Shown: one piece after another, positions 14,015-21,011 of the stretch
Layout: each line of letters opens with the position of its first letter
Numbering within the stretch: the first letter of the stretch is position 1
DNA from: CADCTB01 sp036269435
GTDB lineage: Bacteria > Actinomycetota > Acidimicrobiia > Acidimicrobiales > AC-14
DNA: 29,737 bases
Direction of reading: 5' to 3'
Assembly: GCA_036269435.1 (NCBI GenBank)
Contig: DATASA010000178.1
Location: 1 to 29,737, forward strand
The notes under the pieces: generated by a model
Databases searched by the model: none
What the model was told of the DNA's origin: nothing
Seen by the model: only the letters and a program-made list of their open reading frames with translations
Program-made: the position numbers and the translations under genes

Positions 14015-16291
14015 ATGAGGGTCACCCGGATCCTGCTGCGCAACTACCGGGTGTTCGAGGACGAGCTGGAACTGGAGATCCCGCCGGGACTGGTCGGCGT
14101 GTACGGGCTGAACGGGGCCGGGAAGTCGGCCCTCATCGAGAGCATTCGCTGGACGCTCTACGGCCGCAGCCGGACGGCGATGGACGAGGTGCGCACCGCG
14201 GGCGTGAACGCCGAGTGCATCACCGAGGTCGAGTTCGAGCACGAGGGCCACCTCTACGCGGTCCGGCGCACGATCAGCGGCACGACGGCCAGCGCCAAGG
14301 CCGAAGCGCACGCCGACGGCAAGCAGGTGGCCGAGGGGGTCCGTGACACCGGCCGGTACGTGCACTCGATCCTCGGTATGGACGACGCCGCCTTCCGGGC
14401 GTCGGTGTTCGCCGAGCAGAAGCAGCTGGCCGCCTTCAGCCAGCAGACGCCGGCCGAGCGGCGCCGCCTGGTGCTGCAACTGCTGGGCATCACCCCGCTG
14501 GACTCGGCCCGCGACCTGGCTCGCAAGGACGCCCGCTTCACCCAGGACCAGTTCGAGCGCCTGCGGGCCGTGCTGCCCGACCTGCAGACGGTGCGCCTCT
14601 CGGCCGCCGACGCCGAGAAGGTCGCGTCCGAGGCCGAGAACCGCCGAGCCGACGACGAAGCCCTGGCCGTGGCCGCCCGCGCCGACGTGGAGTCCGCGGT
14701 CGCCCGTCACAGCGAGCTCGACGTCCTGCGCCAGGAGCACGAGCGGCTGGTGGCCGAGGGCAAGGAGGTCCGCAAGCAGCACGACCGGGCCCTGGCCTGG
14801 GTCGCCAAGCTGACTCGGGAGAAGACGGAGCTCGAGCAGGCGGCCGAGGAGCTGGTCACCCTGGCCGCCGACGCCGAGGGGTGGCAGGCCGCCGAAGCGC
14901 GCCTGCGGGTCGTCGAGGCGGTGGTCTCGGCCCAGGCCGCCCTCGACGCCGTCCCCGTCCCCGGCCCGCTCACCGTGCCCGACGAGGGCCCGGCGGAGGC
15001 GGCACAGGCCGAGGCCGAGGCGGCGAAAGTGGCCATCGCCTCGGTCACCGCAACTTTGGAGGCGGCCGAGGTCGAGCGGGACCGGGCCCGGGGGGCGGTC
15101 ACGCGGTCGGCCACGCTGACCGGGGACGGGGACTGCCCCCTGTGCGGGCAGGCCCTGGGCGACGCCTTCGCGGCCGTGCAGGCCCACCGGGCCGAGGAGC
15201 TGGCCGAGATCGAGGGTCGACTGCACGAGCTCGAGCTCGACCGCCGCCGGGCAGCCGTGGCGGCCGACACCGCGACCGAGCGGGCGTCGGCCCTGGCCCG
15301 CGAGCTGCGGGCCGCCCAGGCCGCGTGGGCCGACCACGAACGCTCGGTGGCCCGTCGCCAGGAGGCGGAGGCGGCGCTGGCCGAAGCGCAGGCCGCGCTC
15401 GGCCGGCCGCTGGAGAAGGGCGAGCGGGCCGCGCTGGCGACCGAGGTCGACCGGCGGCGCCGGGCCACCGACGAGGCGCAGCGCATCCGGGGTCGCCTGG
15501 AGCGGCGGGATGCGGTGGCCAAGGAGCTGGACGTGGAACGGGCCGCCACCGACGAGAGTCGAGCCCGGCTCGAGGCGCTGCGGGACAAGGTGGCCACCCT
15601 CGGCTTCCAGCACGAGAACCTCACCGCTGCGCTCGCCGAGCGGCAGCGGCTCGAGGGGGCGGCGCAGACCGCCACGCTCGCCGCCCAGCGGTCCACCCTG
15701 GCCGCCGGCCAGGCCCGGGAGCGGGCCGACGCCGAGGCCCGCCGGGTCGTGGAGGTGGCCGAGCAGCACACCAAGCTCGCCGAGCTGGCCGAGGAGGCCC
15801 GCCACCTGGCCCGGCTGGCCGACCTGCTGAACGCGTTCCGCAACACCCTGGTCGCGACGGTCGGGCCCCGCCTGTCGGCCCAGGCCGCCGAGCTGTTCGG
15901 CGAGCTGACCGACCGGGAGTACGACCAGCTGGAGGTCGACCCCGACACCTACGAGATCAAGGTGCTCGACGCCGGCCGCACGTACGGGATGAGCCGGTTC
16001 TCGGGTTCGGAGATCGACTTGGCCAACCTGGCGCTGCGGGTGGCGGTGAGCGAGCACGTGCGGTTCCAGTCGGGCGGCGCCGTCGGGCTCCTCGTGCTCG
16101 ACGAGGTGTTCGGGCCCCTCGACGACGACCGCAAGGGCCGCATGCTCGTCGCCCTGGAACGGCTGCGGGCCCGCTTCCGCCAAGTCCTCGTGGTGACCCA
16201 CGACAGCGCCATCAAAGAGCAGCTGCCCAACGCCATCGAGGTGGTCAAGCTGGCCGGCCGCCGGGCCACCGCCCGCAACATCAACGCCTGA
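14015..16291 (+). CDS. sbcC: Rad50/SbcC-type SMC-like ATPase
   Basis: Encodes 758 aa from the ATG at 14015. Walker A GLNGAGKS (31-38) follows the conserved first strand (RILLRNYRVFED). A long coiled coil rich in Ala, Glu and Arg spans about 165-610. It is interrupted by the zinc hook C374-P-L-C377, which dimerises two molecules. The ABC signature FSGSEIDLANLALR (about 662) and Walker B LLVLDEVFGPLDD (D696, E697) lie near the C-terminus, with the H-loop VVTHD after it. At 758 aa it is short compared with E. coli SbcC (about 1050) or archaeal Rad50 (about 880), mainly through a shorter coil. It should pair with the adjacent Mre11-like nuclease. The 82-nt gap before it holds a large inverted repeat. 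Confidence 0.9.
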   Translation: MRVTRILLRNYRVFEDELELEIPPGLVGVYGLNGAGKSALIESIRWTLYGRSRTAMDEVRTAGVNAECITEVEFEHEGHLYAVRRTISGTTASAKAEAHADGKQVAEGVRDTGRYVHSILGMDDAAFRASVFAEQKQLAAFSQQTPAERRRLVLQLLGITPLDSARDLARKDARFTQDQFERLRAVLPDLQTVRLSAADAEKVASEAENRRADDEALAVAARADVESAVARHSELDVLRQEHERLVAEGKEVRKQHDRALAWVAKLTREKTELEQAAEELVTLAADAEGWQAAEARLRVVEAVVSAQAALDAVPVPGPLTVPDEGPAEAAQAEAEAAKVAIASVTATLEAAEVERDRARGAVTRSATLTGDGDCPLCGQALGDAFAAVQAHRAEELAEIEGRLHELELDRRRAAVAADTATERASALARELRAAQAAWADHERSVARRQEAEAALAEAQAALGRPLEKGERAALATEVDRRRRATDEAQRIRGRLERRDAVAKELDVERAATDESRARLEALRDKVATLGFQHENLTAALAERQRLEGAAQTATLAAQRSTLAAGQARERADAEARRVVEVAEQHTKLAELAEEARHLARLADLLNAFRNTLVATVGPRLSAQAAELFGELTDREYDQLEVDPDTYEIKVLDAGRTYGMSRFSGSEIDLANLALRVAVSEHVRFQSGGAVGLLVLDEVFGPLDDDRKGRMLVALERLRARFRQVLVVTHDSAIKEQLPNAIEVVKLAGRRATARNINA

Positions 16292-16323
16292 GCAGCCTCG
16301 AAAACAGGGACTCGCGACGGCGA

Positions 16324-16344
16324 CCCCGACGTAGCGTGTCGGGG
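16324..16344. terminator. Hairpin downstream of the rad50 gene
   Basis: CCCCGAC (16324-16330) and GTCGGGG (16338-16344) pair perfectly around a 7-nt loop. It lies 33 nt after the sbcC stop and 41 nt before the next ATG. It may end or attenuate transcription of the repair cluster. TAGCGT inside it resembles a -10 box for the next gene. Confidence 0.4.
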
Positions 16345-16384
16345 CGAAGGCGGACGGGCCGCGTGCCGCCGAAGGAGACACCTG

Positions 16385-16663
16385 ATGCCTACGTTCGGTC
16401 GCCGAGAGGATCTGCTCGCCTGTTCGTTCTGCGGCAAGCGCCAGGACCAGGTGGTCAAGTTGATCGCCGGTCCGGGCGTCTACATCTGCGACGAGTGCGT
16501 CCAGCTCTGTGACCGCATCGTCGAGGACGAGCTGGCCGACCGGGCCGGCCGGGCGTCGCCGACCGACGCCGAGATCGAGGCCGCGGCCCGCGCCGTCAAC
16601 GCCGCGGTCAGCCGGTTCCGCGCCCTCGCCCTGCGGCGGGGAGGCGGGGCCGCCGAGACGTAG
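16385..16663 (+). CDS. Stand-alone ClpX-type C4 zinc-finger protein
   Basis: Encodes 92 aa. Residues 10-50 match the N-terminal zinc-binding domain of the ClpX unfoldase: C13 and C16 (CSFCGK), then C35 and C38 in YICDECVQLCDRIVEDE. In ClpX this domain dimerises and docks adaptors and substrates. Here no AAA+ domain follows; the protein ends after an Ala/Arg-rich helix (about 58-85). It may bind ClpX partners or act independently; function is unknown. GAAGGAG (16371-16377) lies 7 nt before the ATG. The gene follows the nurA-herA-mre11-rad50 cluster after a hairpin, so a functional link to it is open. Confidence 0.8.
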   Translation: MPTFGRREDLLACSFCGKRQDQVVKLIAGPGVYICDECVQLCDRIVEDELADRAGRASPTDAEIEAAARAVNAAVSRFRALALRRGGGAAET

Positions 16664-16703
16664 CGGCGACCCGCTCGATTTCCGGTTCGGGCGCCCGGGC
16701 AGC

Positions 16704-16709
16704 TACAAC
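16704..16709 (+). promoter_or_regulatory. Leaderless -10 box of the HAD phosphatase gene
   Basis: TACAAC is followed by 6 nt and then the GTG at 16716. The last base is C rather than T. No Shine-Dalgarno is seen before the GTG, and the box supports that start codon. Confidence 0.4.
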
Positions 16710-16715
16710 GCCGCT

Positions 16716-17471
16716 GTGGCATGGATCCTGGACCTCGACGGTGTGGTGTGGCTTTCCGAGACCGTCATCCCCGGAGGCCCGGAAGCGGTGGCCCGCCTCC
16801 GGGAGGCGGGGGAGACGGTGCTGTTCCTGACCAACAACTCCAGCCGGCGGGTCGACGACCTGGCGGAGAAGCTGGCGGGCATGGGCATCGCCGTCGAACC
16901 CGACGAGATCGTCACGTCGGCCCAGGCCGCGGCGTCGATGCTGGAGCCGGGTTCCACGGCGCTGGTCTGCGCGGGCGAGGGCGTCCGCGAGGCACTGGCG
17001 GCCCGGGGTGTCACCGCCGTCGACGAAGGCCCGGCCGACGCGGTCGTGGTCGGGTTCCACAAGGAGTTCGACTACGACCGGTTGAACGCGGCCTACCAGG
17101 CCATCCGTGACGGTGCCCGTCTCATCGGCACGAACGACGACGTGACCTACCCGACGCCCGACGGGCCCATACCGGGTGGTGGCGCCCTCCTGGCCGCGGT
17201 GGCGGCCGCCGCGGGGGTGGAGCCCGACGTCGCCGGCAAGCCGTACCAACCGATGGCCGACACCGTGCGGGCCCGCATCGGCGCCGCGGCCGACGACGGC
17301 ATCCTCGTCGGCGACCGGCCGGACACCGACGGCTTGATGGCCAAGCGGCTGGGTTTCCGGTTCGCATTGGTCTTCACCGGCGTGACGACTCGGGAGGATC
17401 TTCCCGTCGATCCCGAGCCCGATCTGGTGGCCGACGACCTGGCCGCGGTCGTGGATCAGGAGTCGGCGTAG
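16716..17471 (+). CDS. HAD-superfamily phosphatase, NagD-like (class IIA)
   Basis: Encodes 251 aa from the GTG at 16716. All HAD motifs are visible: the nucleophile and acid Asp in LDLDGVVW (D6, D8), motif II TNNSSRR (39-45), the motif III lysine in AGKPYQP (K175), and the metal-binding VGDRPDTD (D200, D205). The large cap between motifs II and III and the GTNDDVTYP segment place it with NagD/pyridoxal phosphatase/p-nitrophenyl phosphatase-like class IIA enzymes. The substrate is unknown; sugar phosphates, glycerol phosphate or nucleotides are typical. The C-terminus overlaps the converging lipoprotein gene by 16 nt. Confidence 0.85.
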   Translation: MAWILDLDGVVWLSETVIPGGPEAVARLREAGETVLFLTNNSSRRVDDLAEKLAGMGIAVEPDEIVTSAQAAASMLEPGSTALVCAGEGVREALAARGVTAVDEGPADAVVVGFHKEFDYDRLNAAYQAIRDGARLIGTNDDVTYPTPDGPIPGGGALLAAVAAAAGVEPDVAGKPYQPMADTVRARIGAAADDGILVGDRPDTDGLMAKRLGFRFALVFTGVTTREDLPVDPEPDLVADDLAAVVDQESA

Positions 17472-17872
17472 ACCCAGGGGTCGACGGTGAGGTAGTGCTT
17501 GCGGCTGTCGCACTGATCGTCGACCGCGGAGAAGTTGAGGACCGCCTTGCCCGCGGCCTGCTCACCCGAGACCAGTACGTCGTACTCTCCGGTCGTGGCG
17601 CCACAGCTCGCGGTGGTCACGCTCAGGCGCCCGTTCTGGAGCGTGTAGGAGCCCGAGGTCGGGCCCGGGCCCTCGGGCAGGACGAGAACGACCTCGCCGT
17701 TGCTGCGCAGCTGGAGCACACCCTGGTGGATGGTCCGGTAGATCCCGGTGACGTCGCTGGCCGCCGTGGGCACGCCCGGTCGGGGCGGCCGCACGTTCGA
17801 GGCGGGAGGATCGTGCAGGCTGCACCCGGTGAGGACCACGGCCAGCAGCAGGACCACGGGAATGCGTCGCAT
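17456..17872 (-). CDS. Small predicted lipoprotein, lipocalin-like
   Basis: Encodes 138 aa from the ATG at 17872; an in-frame ATG at 17899 would add nine charged residues before the signal peptide. The N-terminus MRRIPVVLLLAVVLTGC is a lipoprotein signal with C17 as the lipidated residue. After a Pro-rich linker comes a beta-rich domain (about 40-138) with alternating strands, a central Cys (TTASCGATTGEY) and a second Cys (VDDQCDSR). This pattern resembles small lipocalin-like or META-like barrels with one disulfide. The function is unknown. It converges with the HAD gene (16-nt overlap) and diverges from hupB. Confidence 0.7.
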   Translation of the reverse strand: MRRIPVVLLLAVVLTGCSLHDPPASNVRPPRPGVPTAASDVTGIYRTIHQGVLQLRSNGEVVLVLPEGPGPTSGSYTLQNGRLSVTTASCGATTGEYDVLVSGEQAAGKAVLNFSAVDDQCDSRKHYLTVDPWVYADS

Positions 17873-17948
17873 GTGGTCGAGATCCTGCCTCGTCGGCACC
17901 GGAAAACGGAAATGCTTGATCTTCGGTGAAGGGTCGGATCAGATGTGC

Positions 17949-17975
17949 GGGAACGCAATTCCCTGGAGAAGGAGG
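17949..17975 (+). promoter_or_regulatory. hupB 5' leader: small hairpin plus Shine-Dalgarno
   Basis: GGGAA (17949-17953) and TTCCC (17959-17963) form a short hairpin directly before the strong Shine-Dalgarno AAGGAGG (17969-17975), which lies 5 nt before the GTG at 17981. The Shine-Dalgarno decides the start over the in-frame ATG at 17945. The hairpin may modulate translation. Confidence 0.45.
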
Positions 17976-17980
17976 TGGTC

Positions 17981-18409
17981 GTGAACAAGTCAGATGTGAT
18001 TCAAGACGTGGCCGGTGCCGCAGGCGTCAGCCGGCAGGACGTCGAGAAAGTGGTCGACGCCTTCTTCGACACGGTGCGGGCCGCGGTCGGCAACGGTGAT
18101 CGGGTGGCCTGGCCGAGCTTCGGCTCGTTCTCGGCCACGGCGCGCCAGGCTCGTACCGGGCGCAACCCGCGCACCGGCGAGGCGGTGGCCATCCCCGCAT
18201 CGCGGGCGGTGAAGTTCTCCGCCAGCACGGCGCTGAAGGCCGCGCTCAACCCTGCGCCGGCCAAGAAGGCAAAGAAGGGGGCCTCGGCGGCGGGCAAGTC
18301 CGCGCCGGCCAAGAAGGCGCCCGCGGCCGCGTCGAAGAAGGCGTCGCCGGCCAAGAAGTCGTCCGCCGCGGCCAAGGCCCCGGCCAAGAAGGCCACCAAG
18401 AAGAAGTAG
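17981..18409 (+). CDS. hupB: HU-type nucleoid protein with histone-H1-like tail (HupB)
   Basis: Encodes 142 aa from the GTG at 17981, set by a strong Shine-Dalgarno. Residues 1-90 are a complete HU fold: N-terminal helices (MNKSDVIQDVAGAAGVSRQD), the GSFSATARQARTGRNPRTGE arm (about 48-67, with RNPRTGE the DNA-binding arm) and the closing AVKFSASTALKAAL helix. Residues 92-142 are a Lys/Ala/Pro tail with repeated PAKKA-type units, as in mycobacterial HupB and Streptomyces HupS. The protein bends and compacts DNA, and the tail adds DNA affinity and is a target of acetylation in mycobacteria. This tailed form is typical of actinobacteria and is one of the best lineage markers in the window. A hairpin follows the stop. 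Confidence 0.93.
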   Translation: MNKSDVIQDVAGAAGVSRQDVEKVVDAFFDTVRAAVGNGDRVAWPSFGSFSATARQARTGRNPRTGEAVAIPASRAVKFSASTALKAALNPAPAKKAKKGASAAGKSAPAKKAPAAASKKASPAKKSSAAAKAPAKKATKKK

Positions 18410-18415
18410 GGAGCG

Positions 18416-18439
18416 GGGCGGTACATCGCCGCGCCGCCC
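18416..18439. terminator. Hairpin between hupB and the PIG-L gene
   Basis: GGGCGG (18416-18421) pairs with CCGCCC (18434-18439) around a 12-nt loop, in the 37-nt gap between two facing stop codons. It is a bidirectional terminator candidate without a T-run. Confidence 0.4.
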
Positions 18440-18446
18440 GCGCCGA

Positions 18447-19175
18447 TCACAGCTTGTCCAGCAGCTTGAACTGCTCCGCGTACGCCATCCCGGCGACCCG
18501 TCCGGCGTCGGCATGGCGGGCCCGGATCTTTTCCCGAAAGCGCTCGGCCTGATCGGCCGCGCCCGGGTCGTCGATGTCCATGGTGGTGCGGTACTGGCTG
18601 CGGTGCTCCAGCAGCGCGGCCAGCTTGCGATCGAGGCCCGACGTGATGTCCTCGACGTGGTCGGCCTCGTCGGCCTCCCACAGCAGCAGCGACGACGGCC
18701 GGTGCGGCGCCACGGACTGCTCGGGGAAGAAATGGGGGTCGCGGGCGGCCACGATGCCCTCGACCGCGAGCAGGCCGGCGTGGCGGTGGTCGGGATGCAG
18801 GCGGTAGCGCTTCCACGGGTCGTGGCCGAGGACGACGTCCGGGCGGAGCTTGCGGATCCAGAAGCAGACGTCGGCCCGCTGGCGGAGGCCCGACTCGAGC
18901 TCGCCGTCGCGCCAGCCCAGGAACACGACGTCGCCCGAGCCGCCGAGGGCCACCGACGCGGCCCGTTGCTCGACCTGGCGACTAGCGACGAGCGCGGCCG
19001 GGTCGTCGGCCGGATCCCAGGATCCCTTGGAGCCGTCGGTGCAGATGAGGTGGGAAATCTCGCAGCCCGCGGCGGCCCACTTGGCCAGCGTCCCGCCGCA
19101 CCCGAACTCCACGTCGTCTGGGTGAGCGCCGACGGCGAGCGCCCGCGCCGGCGTGCGCAGGTTCTCGCTGGTCAT
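18447..19175 (-). CDS. PIG-L/LmbE family deacetylase
   Basis: Encodes 242 aa. The zinc site of the family is complete: AHPDD (H18, D21) near the N-terminus with D20 as the likely base, and HPDH (127-130) with H130 as the third ligand. The family removes acetyl groups from N-acetylglucosamine-type compounds. In actinobacteria it includes MshB and Mca of mycothiol metabolism, but the rest of the sequence does not let me choose between them. The ATG overlaps the cofC stop by four bases (ATGA), so it is the last gene of a tightly coupled four-gene operon. No signal peptide; cytoplasmic. Confidence 0.88.
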   Translation of the reverse strand: MTSENLRTPARALAVGAHPDDVEFGCGGTLAKWAAAGCEISHLICTDGSKGSWDPADDPAALVASRQVEQRAASVALGGSGDVVFLGWRDGELESGLRQRADVCFWIRKLRPDVVLGHDPWKRYRLHPDHRHAGLLAVEGIVAARDPHFFPEQSVAPHRPSSLLLWEADEADHVEDITSGLDRKLAALLEHRSQYRTTMDIDDPGAADQAERFREKIRARHADAGRVAGMAYAEQFKLLDKL

Positions 19176-19780
19176 GGACAGGCGAGCTCGAGGTAGGCGG
19201 CCAGGTCGGCGGGAAGGTCGACGTCGTGGGACAGCGACGGATCCCGCACCACGCGCAGCGGCAGGCCCAGCCCGTGCGCTTCGGCGCCGTGGCGGGCGAA
19301 CGAGCCCGGCCCGTAGGAGAACGTGAAGCCGGCGGCGGCCGGCACGCAGATGACGTTGGTCCCGTTGTCGCGATGGTCGGGAACGACGGTGACGCCGGCG
19401 AACCGCCCCACCCACGCCAGCCGGCCCGCCTGCGGGAGGTCGGCGTGGGCGACCACGACCCGCCGGGCCCCGCCGGCCGCCAGGCGCGCCACCCCGGCCT
19501 CCACCGCCCGGTTGAGACCGCGCTCGGGCTCCCACACGACCAGCGCGCCGAGGTCACGTGCCCACGCGGCCACGTCGGCGTCATCGCACACGACTGCGGT
19601 CGGCAGCGGTGCGGCCGACGACACGACGTGCGTGGCCATGGCCCGGGCCAGCGCGGCACGGTCGGCGGGCTCCAGCGCGGGGGCCAGCCGGAGCTTGGCC
19701 TCGGTGAAGGCCTTCACGGGGACCAGGACGGCCACCGGCCCGACGTCGGGAAGGCCGAAGGCGCCGGCGGGCCCGGTCAC
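19172..19780 (-). CDS. cofC: CofC/FbiD-type guanylyltransferase of coenzyme F420 synthesis
   Basis: Encodes 202 aa from a GTG at 19780 that overlaps the preceding stop (GTGA). The open frame extends upstream, but the overlap and the start of similarity favour this position. It carries the CofC nucleotidyltransferase pattern: PVKAFTEAKLRLAP (21-34) for GTP binding, AHADLPQ (111-117) with the metal-binding Asp, DHRDNGTNVI (135-144), SYGPGSFARH (155-164) and a late HDVDLPADL (185-193). CofC joins GMP to 2-phospho-L-lactate; the mycobacterial enzyme FbiD uses phosphoenolpyruvate. Either substrate is possible here. The gene implies F420 synthesis, with the other steps encoded elsewhere. Neighbours are a PIG-L deacetylase and an ABM-like protein. 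Confidence 0.85.
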   Translation of the reverse strand: MTGPAGAFGLPDVGPVAVLVPVKAFTEAKLRLAPALEPADRAALARAMATHVVSSAAPLPTAVVCDDADVAAWARDLGALVVWEPERGLNRAVEAGVARLAAGGARRVVVAHADLPQAGRLAWVGRFAGVTVVPDHRDNGTNVICVPAAAGFTFSYGPGSFARHGAEAHGLGLPLRVVRDPSLSHDVDLPADLAAYLELACP

Positions 19781-20085
19781 GGGAGGACTTGCAGGACCTT
19801 CGAGACGGGCTCCTGGCGCAACAGCTGGCGGATCCGCACCAGGGCCTCCTGGACCTCGTGCGACGCCATGGCGGAGGCCATGTCCGCCAGCGAGGACCAC
19901 CGGGAGATGGCCGCGCCCTCGACCAGGCCTCCCGCGCTGGGCTCGATGTTCACGGCCAGCTCCACCCCGAGACAGCCCGAGCGCCCGGCGAAGATCGGCG
20001 CCACGTCGTCGGCGAACAGGCGCTGCATCTCGACGACGTCGGCCGGGTCGACCGCGCTCTGGTACAAGCGCAGGTACTGGGGCAT
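19777..20085 (-). CDS. Small ABM/EthD-like alpha-beta barrel protein
   Basis: Encodes 102 aa from the ATG at 20085, which overlaps the metallophosphoesterase stop by one base (TGATG). An in-frame ATG at 20097 exists, but GGAGG at 20092-20096 is correctly placed only for 20085. The sequence alternates strand and helix: a first strand MPQYLRLYQS, a helix at about 15-33, IFAGRSGCLGVELAV, then a helix at about 66-90. This looks like a dimeric alpha-beta barrel of the antibiotic biosynthesis monooxygenase type. Such proteins may be cofactor-free oxygenases or merely structural; no catalytic residues can be named. It is coupled to cofC by a four-base overlap. Family assignment is tentative. Confidence 0.6.
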   Translation of the reverse strand: MPQYLRLYQSAVDPADVVEMQRLFADDVAPIFAGRSGCLGVELAVNIEPSAGGLVEGAAISRWSSLADMASAMASHEVQEALVRIRQLLRQEPVSKVLQVLP

Positions 20086-20942
20086 CAGGGCCTCCATGTG
20101 CTCTTGGTGAACATGGCGGCCAGCTCGGGGTTGCTGCTCAGCGCCATGCGCCGCCGGTCGAGCACGCCTGCCACCCGTTCCCCGGTTCCCGGGTACTTCA
20201 GCGTCACCCGAACCTCGTCCGGGGTGACCTCCAACACGTTGTACGACGGACGGGTGTAGCCCCGCACGCGGTGGGACGAGACCGTGCCCGACGTGACCAG
20301 GAGCACGTGGTCCAGCAGCCACACGTGGGGCACGTGCTTGTGGCCGGACAGCACCAGGTCGACCTTGAGCTCGGCGACCAGCGCGAGCACGTCGCCCGCG
20401 TCCCAGACCGTGTTGCGCTCGCGGCCGGTACCGGGCACGGGCACCAGGTGGTGATGCAGGACGAAGATCTTGAAGTCCGCTTCGGCCGCGAACTGGTCGC
20501 GGATCCACCGGTAGCGCTCGCGGCCGACCTCGCCCTCGGCCAGGTCGGGCTTCGAGGAGTCGATGGCGACGACCTGGACCCGGAAAGGATCGCTGCCGTC
20601 GAGGCTCGGAAGGGTGAGCGACAGGACGCGGTCGCCCTTGTCGGCCACGTCGCCGACGCCGAACGTGTCGCGGAAGTGGAGGTACCCGACGTTCTTCGAG
20701 TCGTGGTTGCCGGGGATGACGAGGACGGTGAAGCCGTGCTCGAAGAGCGGCTCCAAGAACCGCTGGGCGGTGCGGAACTCGCCGGCGTACCCCTCGGTGG
20801 TGAGGTCTCCGCCGATCACCACCAGGTCGGGGTTCAAGGCGATGGTCTCGTTCACCGCCGTCTCCAGGAGCACCGCGTCGAAGTACGGGGAGCCACAGTG
20901 CAGATCCGACAGCTGGGCGATGACGAACTCCTCGCGGGCCAT
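20085..20942 (-). CDS. Calcineurin-like metallophosphoesterase (CpdA-like)
   Basis: Encodes 285 aa. The full motif set for a two-metal site is present: D13 and H15 (LSDLHCG), D46 (IGGDLT), N79-H80 (PGNHD), a His cluster at 163-165 (LHHHLV) and GHKH (200-203). The length and the LSDLH, GGDL and GNHD spacing match class III cyclic nucleotide phosphodiesterases (CpdA/Rv0805-like), but many such proteins have other phosphodiester substrates. No signal peptide. It is the first gene of a four-gene operon (metallophosphoesterase, ABM-like, cofC, PIG-L) and is divergent from gpsA, with its own leaderless -10 box. Confidence 0.87.
   Translation of the reverse strand: MAREEFVIAQLSDLHCGSPYFDAVLLETAVNETIALNPDLVVIGGDLTTEGYAGEFRTAQRFLEPLFEHGFTVLVIPGNHDSKNVGYLHFRDTFGVGDVADKGDRVLSLTLPSLDGSDPFRVQVVAIDSSKPDLAEGEVGRERYRWIRDQFAAEADFKIFVLHHHLVPVPGTGRERNTVWDAGDVLALVAELKVDLVLSGHKHVPHVWLLDHVLLVTSGTVSSHRVRGYTRPSYNVLEVTPDEVRVTLKYPGTGERVAGVLDRRRMALSSNPELAAMFTKSTWRP
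20092..20096 (-). promoter_or_regulatory. Shine-Dalgarno that decides the ABM-like gene start
   Basis: GGAGG on the minus strand, 6 nt before the ATG at 20085 and inside the end of the metallophosphoesterase gene. It favours the 20085 start over 20097. Confidence 0.5.
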
Positions 20943-20950
20943 CTCCGGCG

Positions 20951-20956
20951 AGTGTA
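20951..20956 (-). promoter_or_regulatory. Leaderless -10 box of the metallophosphoesterase-cofC operon
   Basis: Minus strand TACACT, 8 nt before the ATG at 20942. No clear -35 is seen. A GCGCCC/GGGCGC inverted repeat (20967-20984) lies between this box and the divergent gpsA box and could serve both promoters. Confidence 0.5.
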
Positions 20957-20998
20957 GGGGAGCAGCGCGCCCGCCCCCGGGCGCCGGTCGTCGCCGAT

Positions 20999-21004
20999 TA
21001 GGTT
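20999..21004 (+). promoter_or_regulatory. Leaderless -10 box of gpsA
   Basis: TAGGTT, 7 nt before the GTG at 21012. No Shine-Dalgarno precedes that GTG, so a leaderless transcript is the simplest reading. Confidence 0.5.
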
Positions 21005-21011
21005 CCTACGC

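Noticed and set aside
13985..16381. 798-codon minus-strand frame opposite the rad50 gene
   Set aside because: It mirrors the coiled-coil codons of rad50; no domain or start signal supports it.
18241..18406. Lys/Ala/Pro repeats at the end of hupB as a DNA repeat element
   Set aside because: The repeats are protein-level PAKKA units of a known tail type, with variable codons, not a DNA repeat.
20967..20984. GCGCCC/GGGCGC repeat between the metallophosphoesterase and gpsA promoters as a defined operator
   Set aside because: A 6-bp all-GC repeat is expected by chance at this GC content, so it is only mentioned with the promoter.
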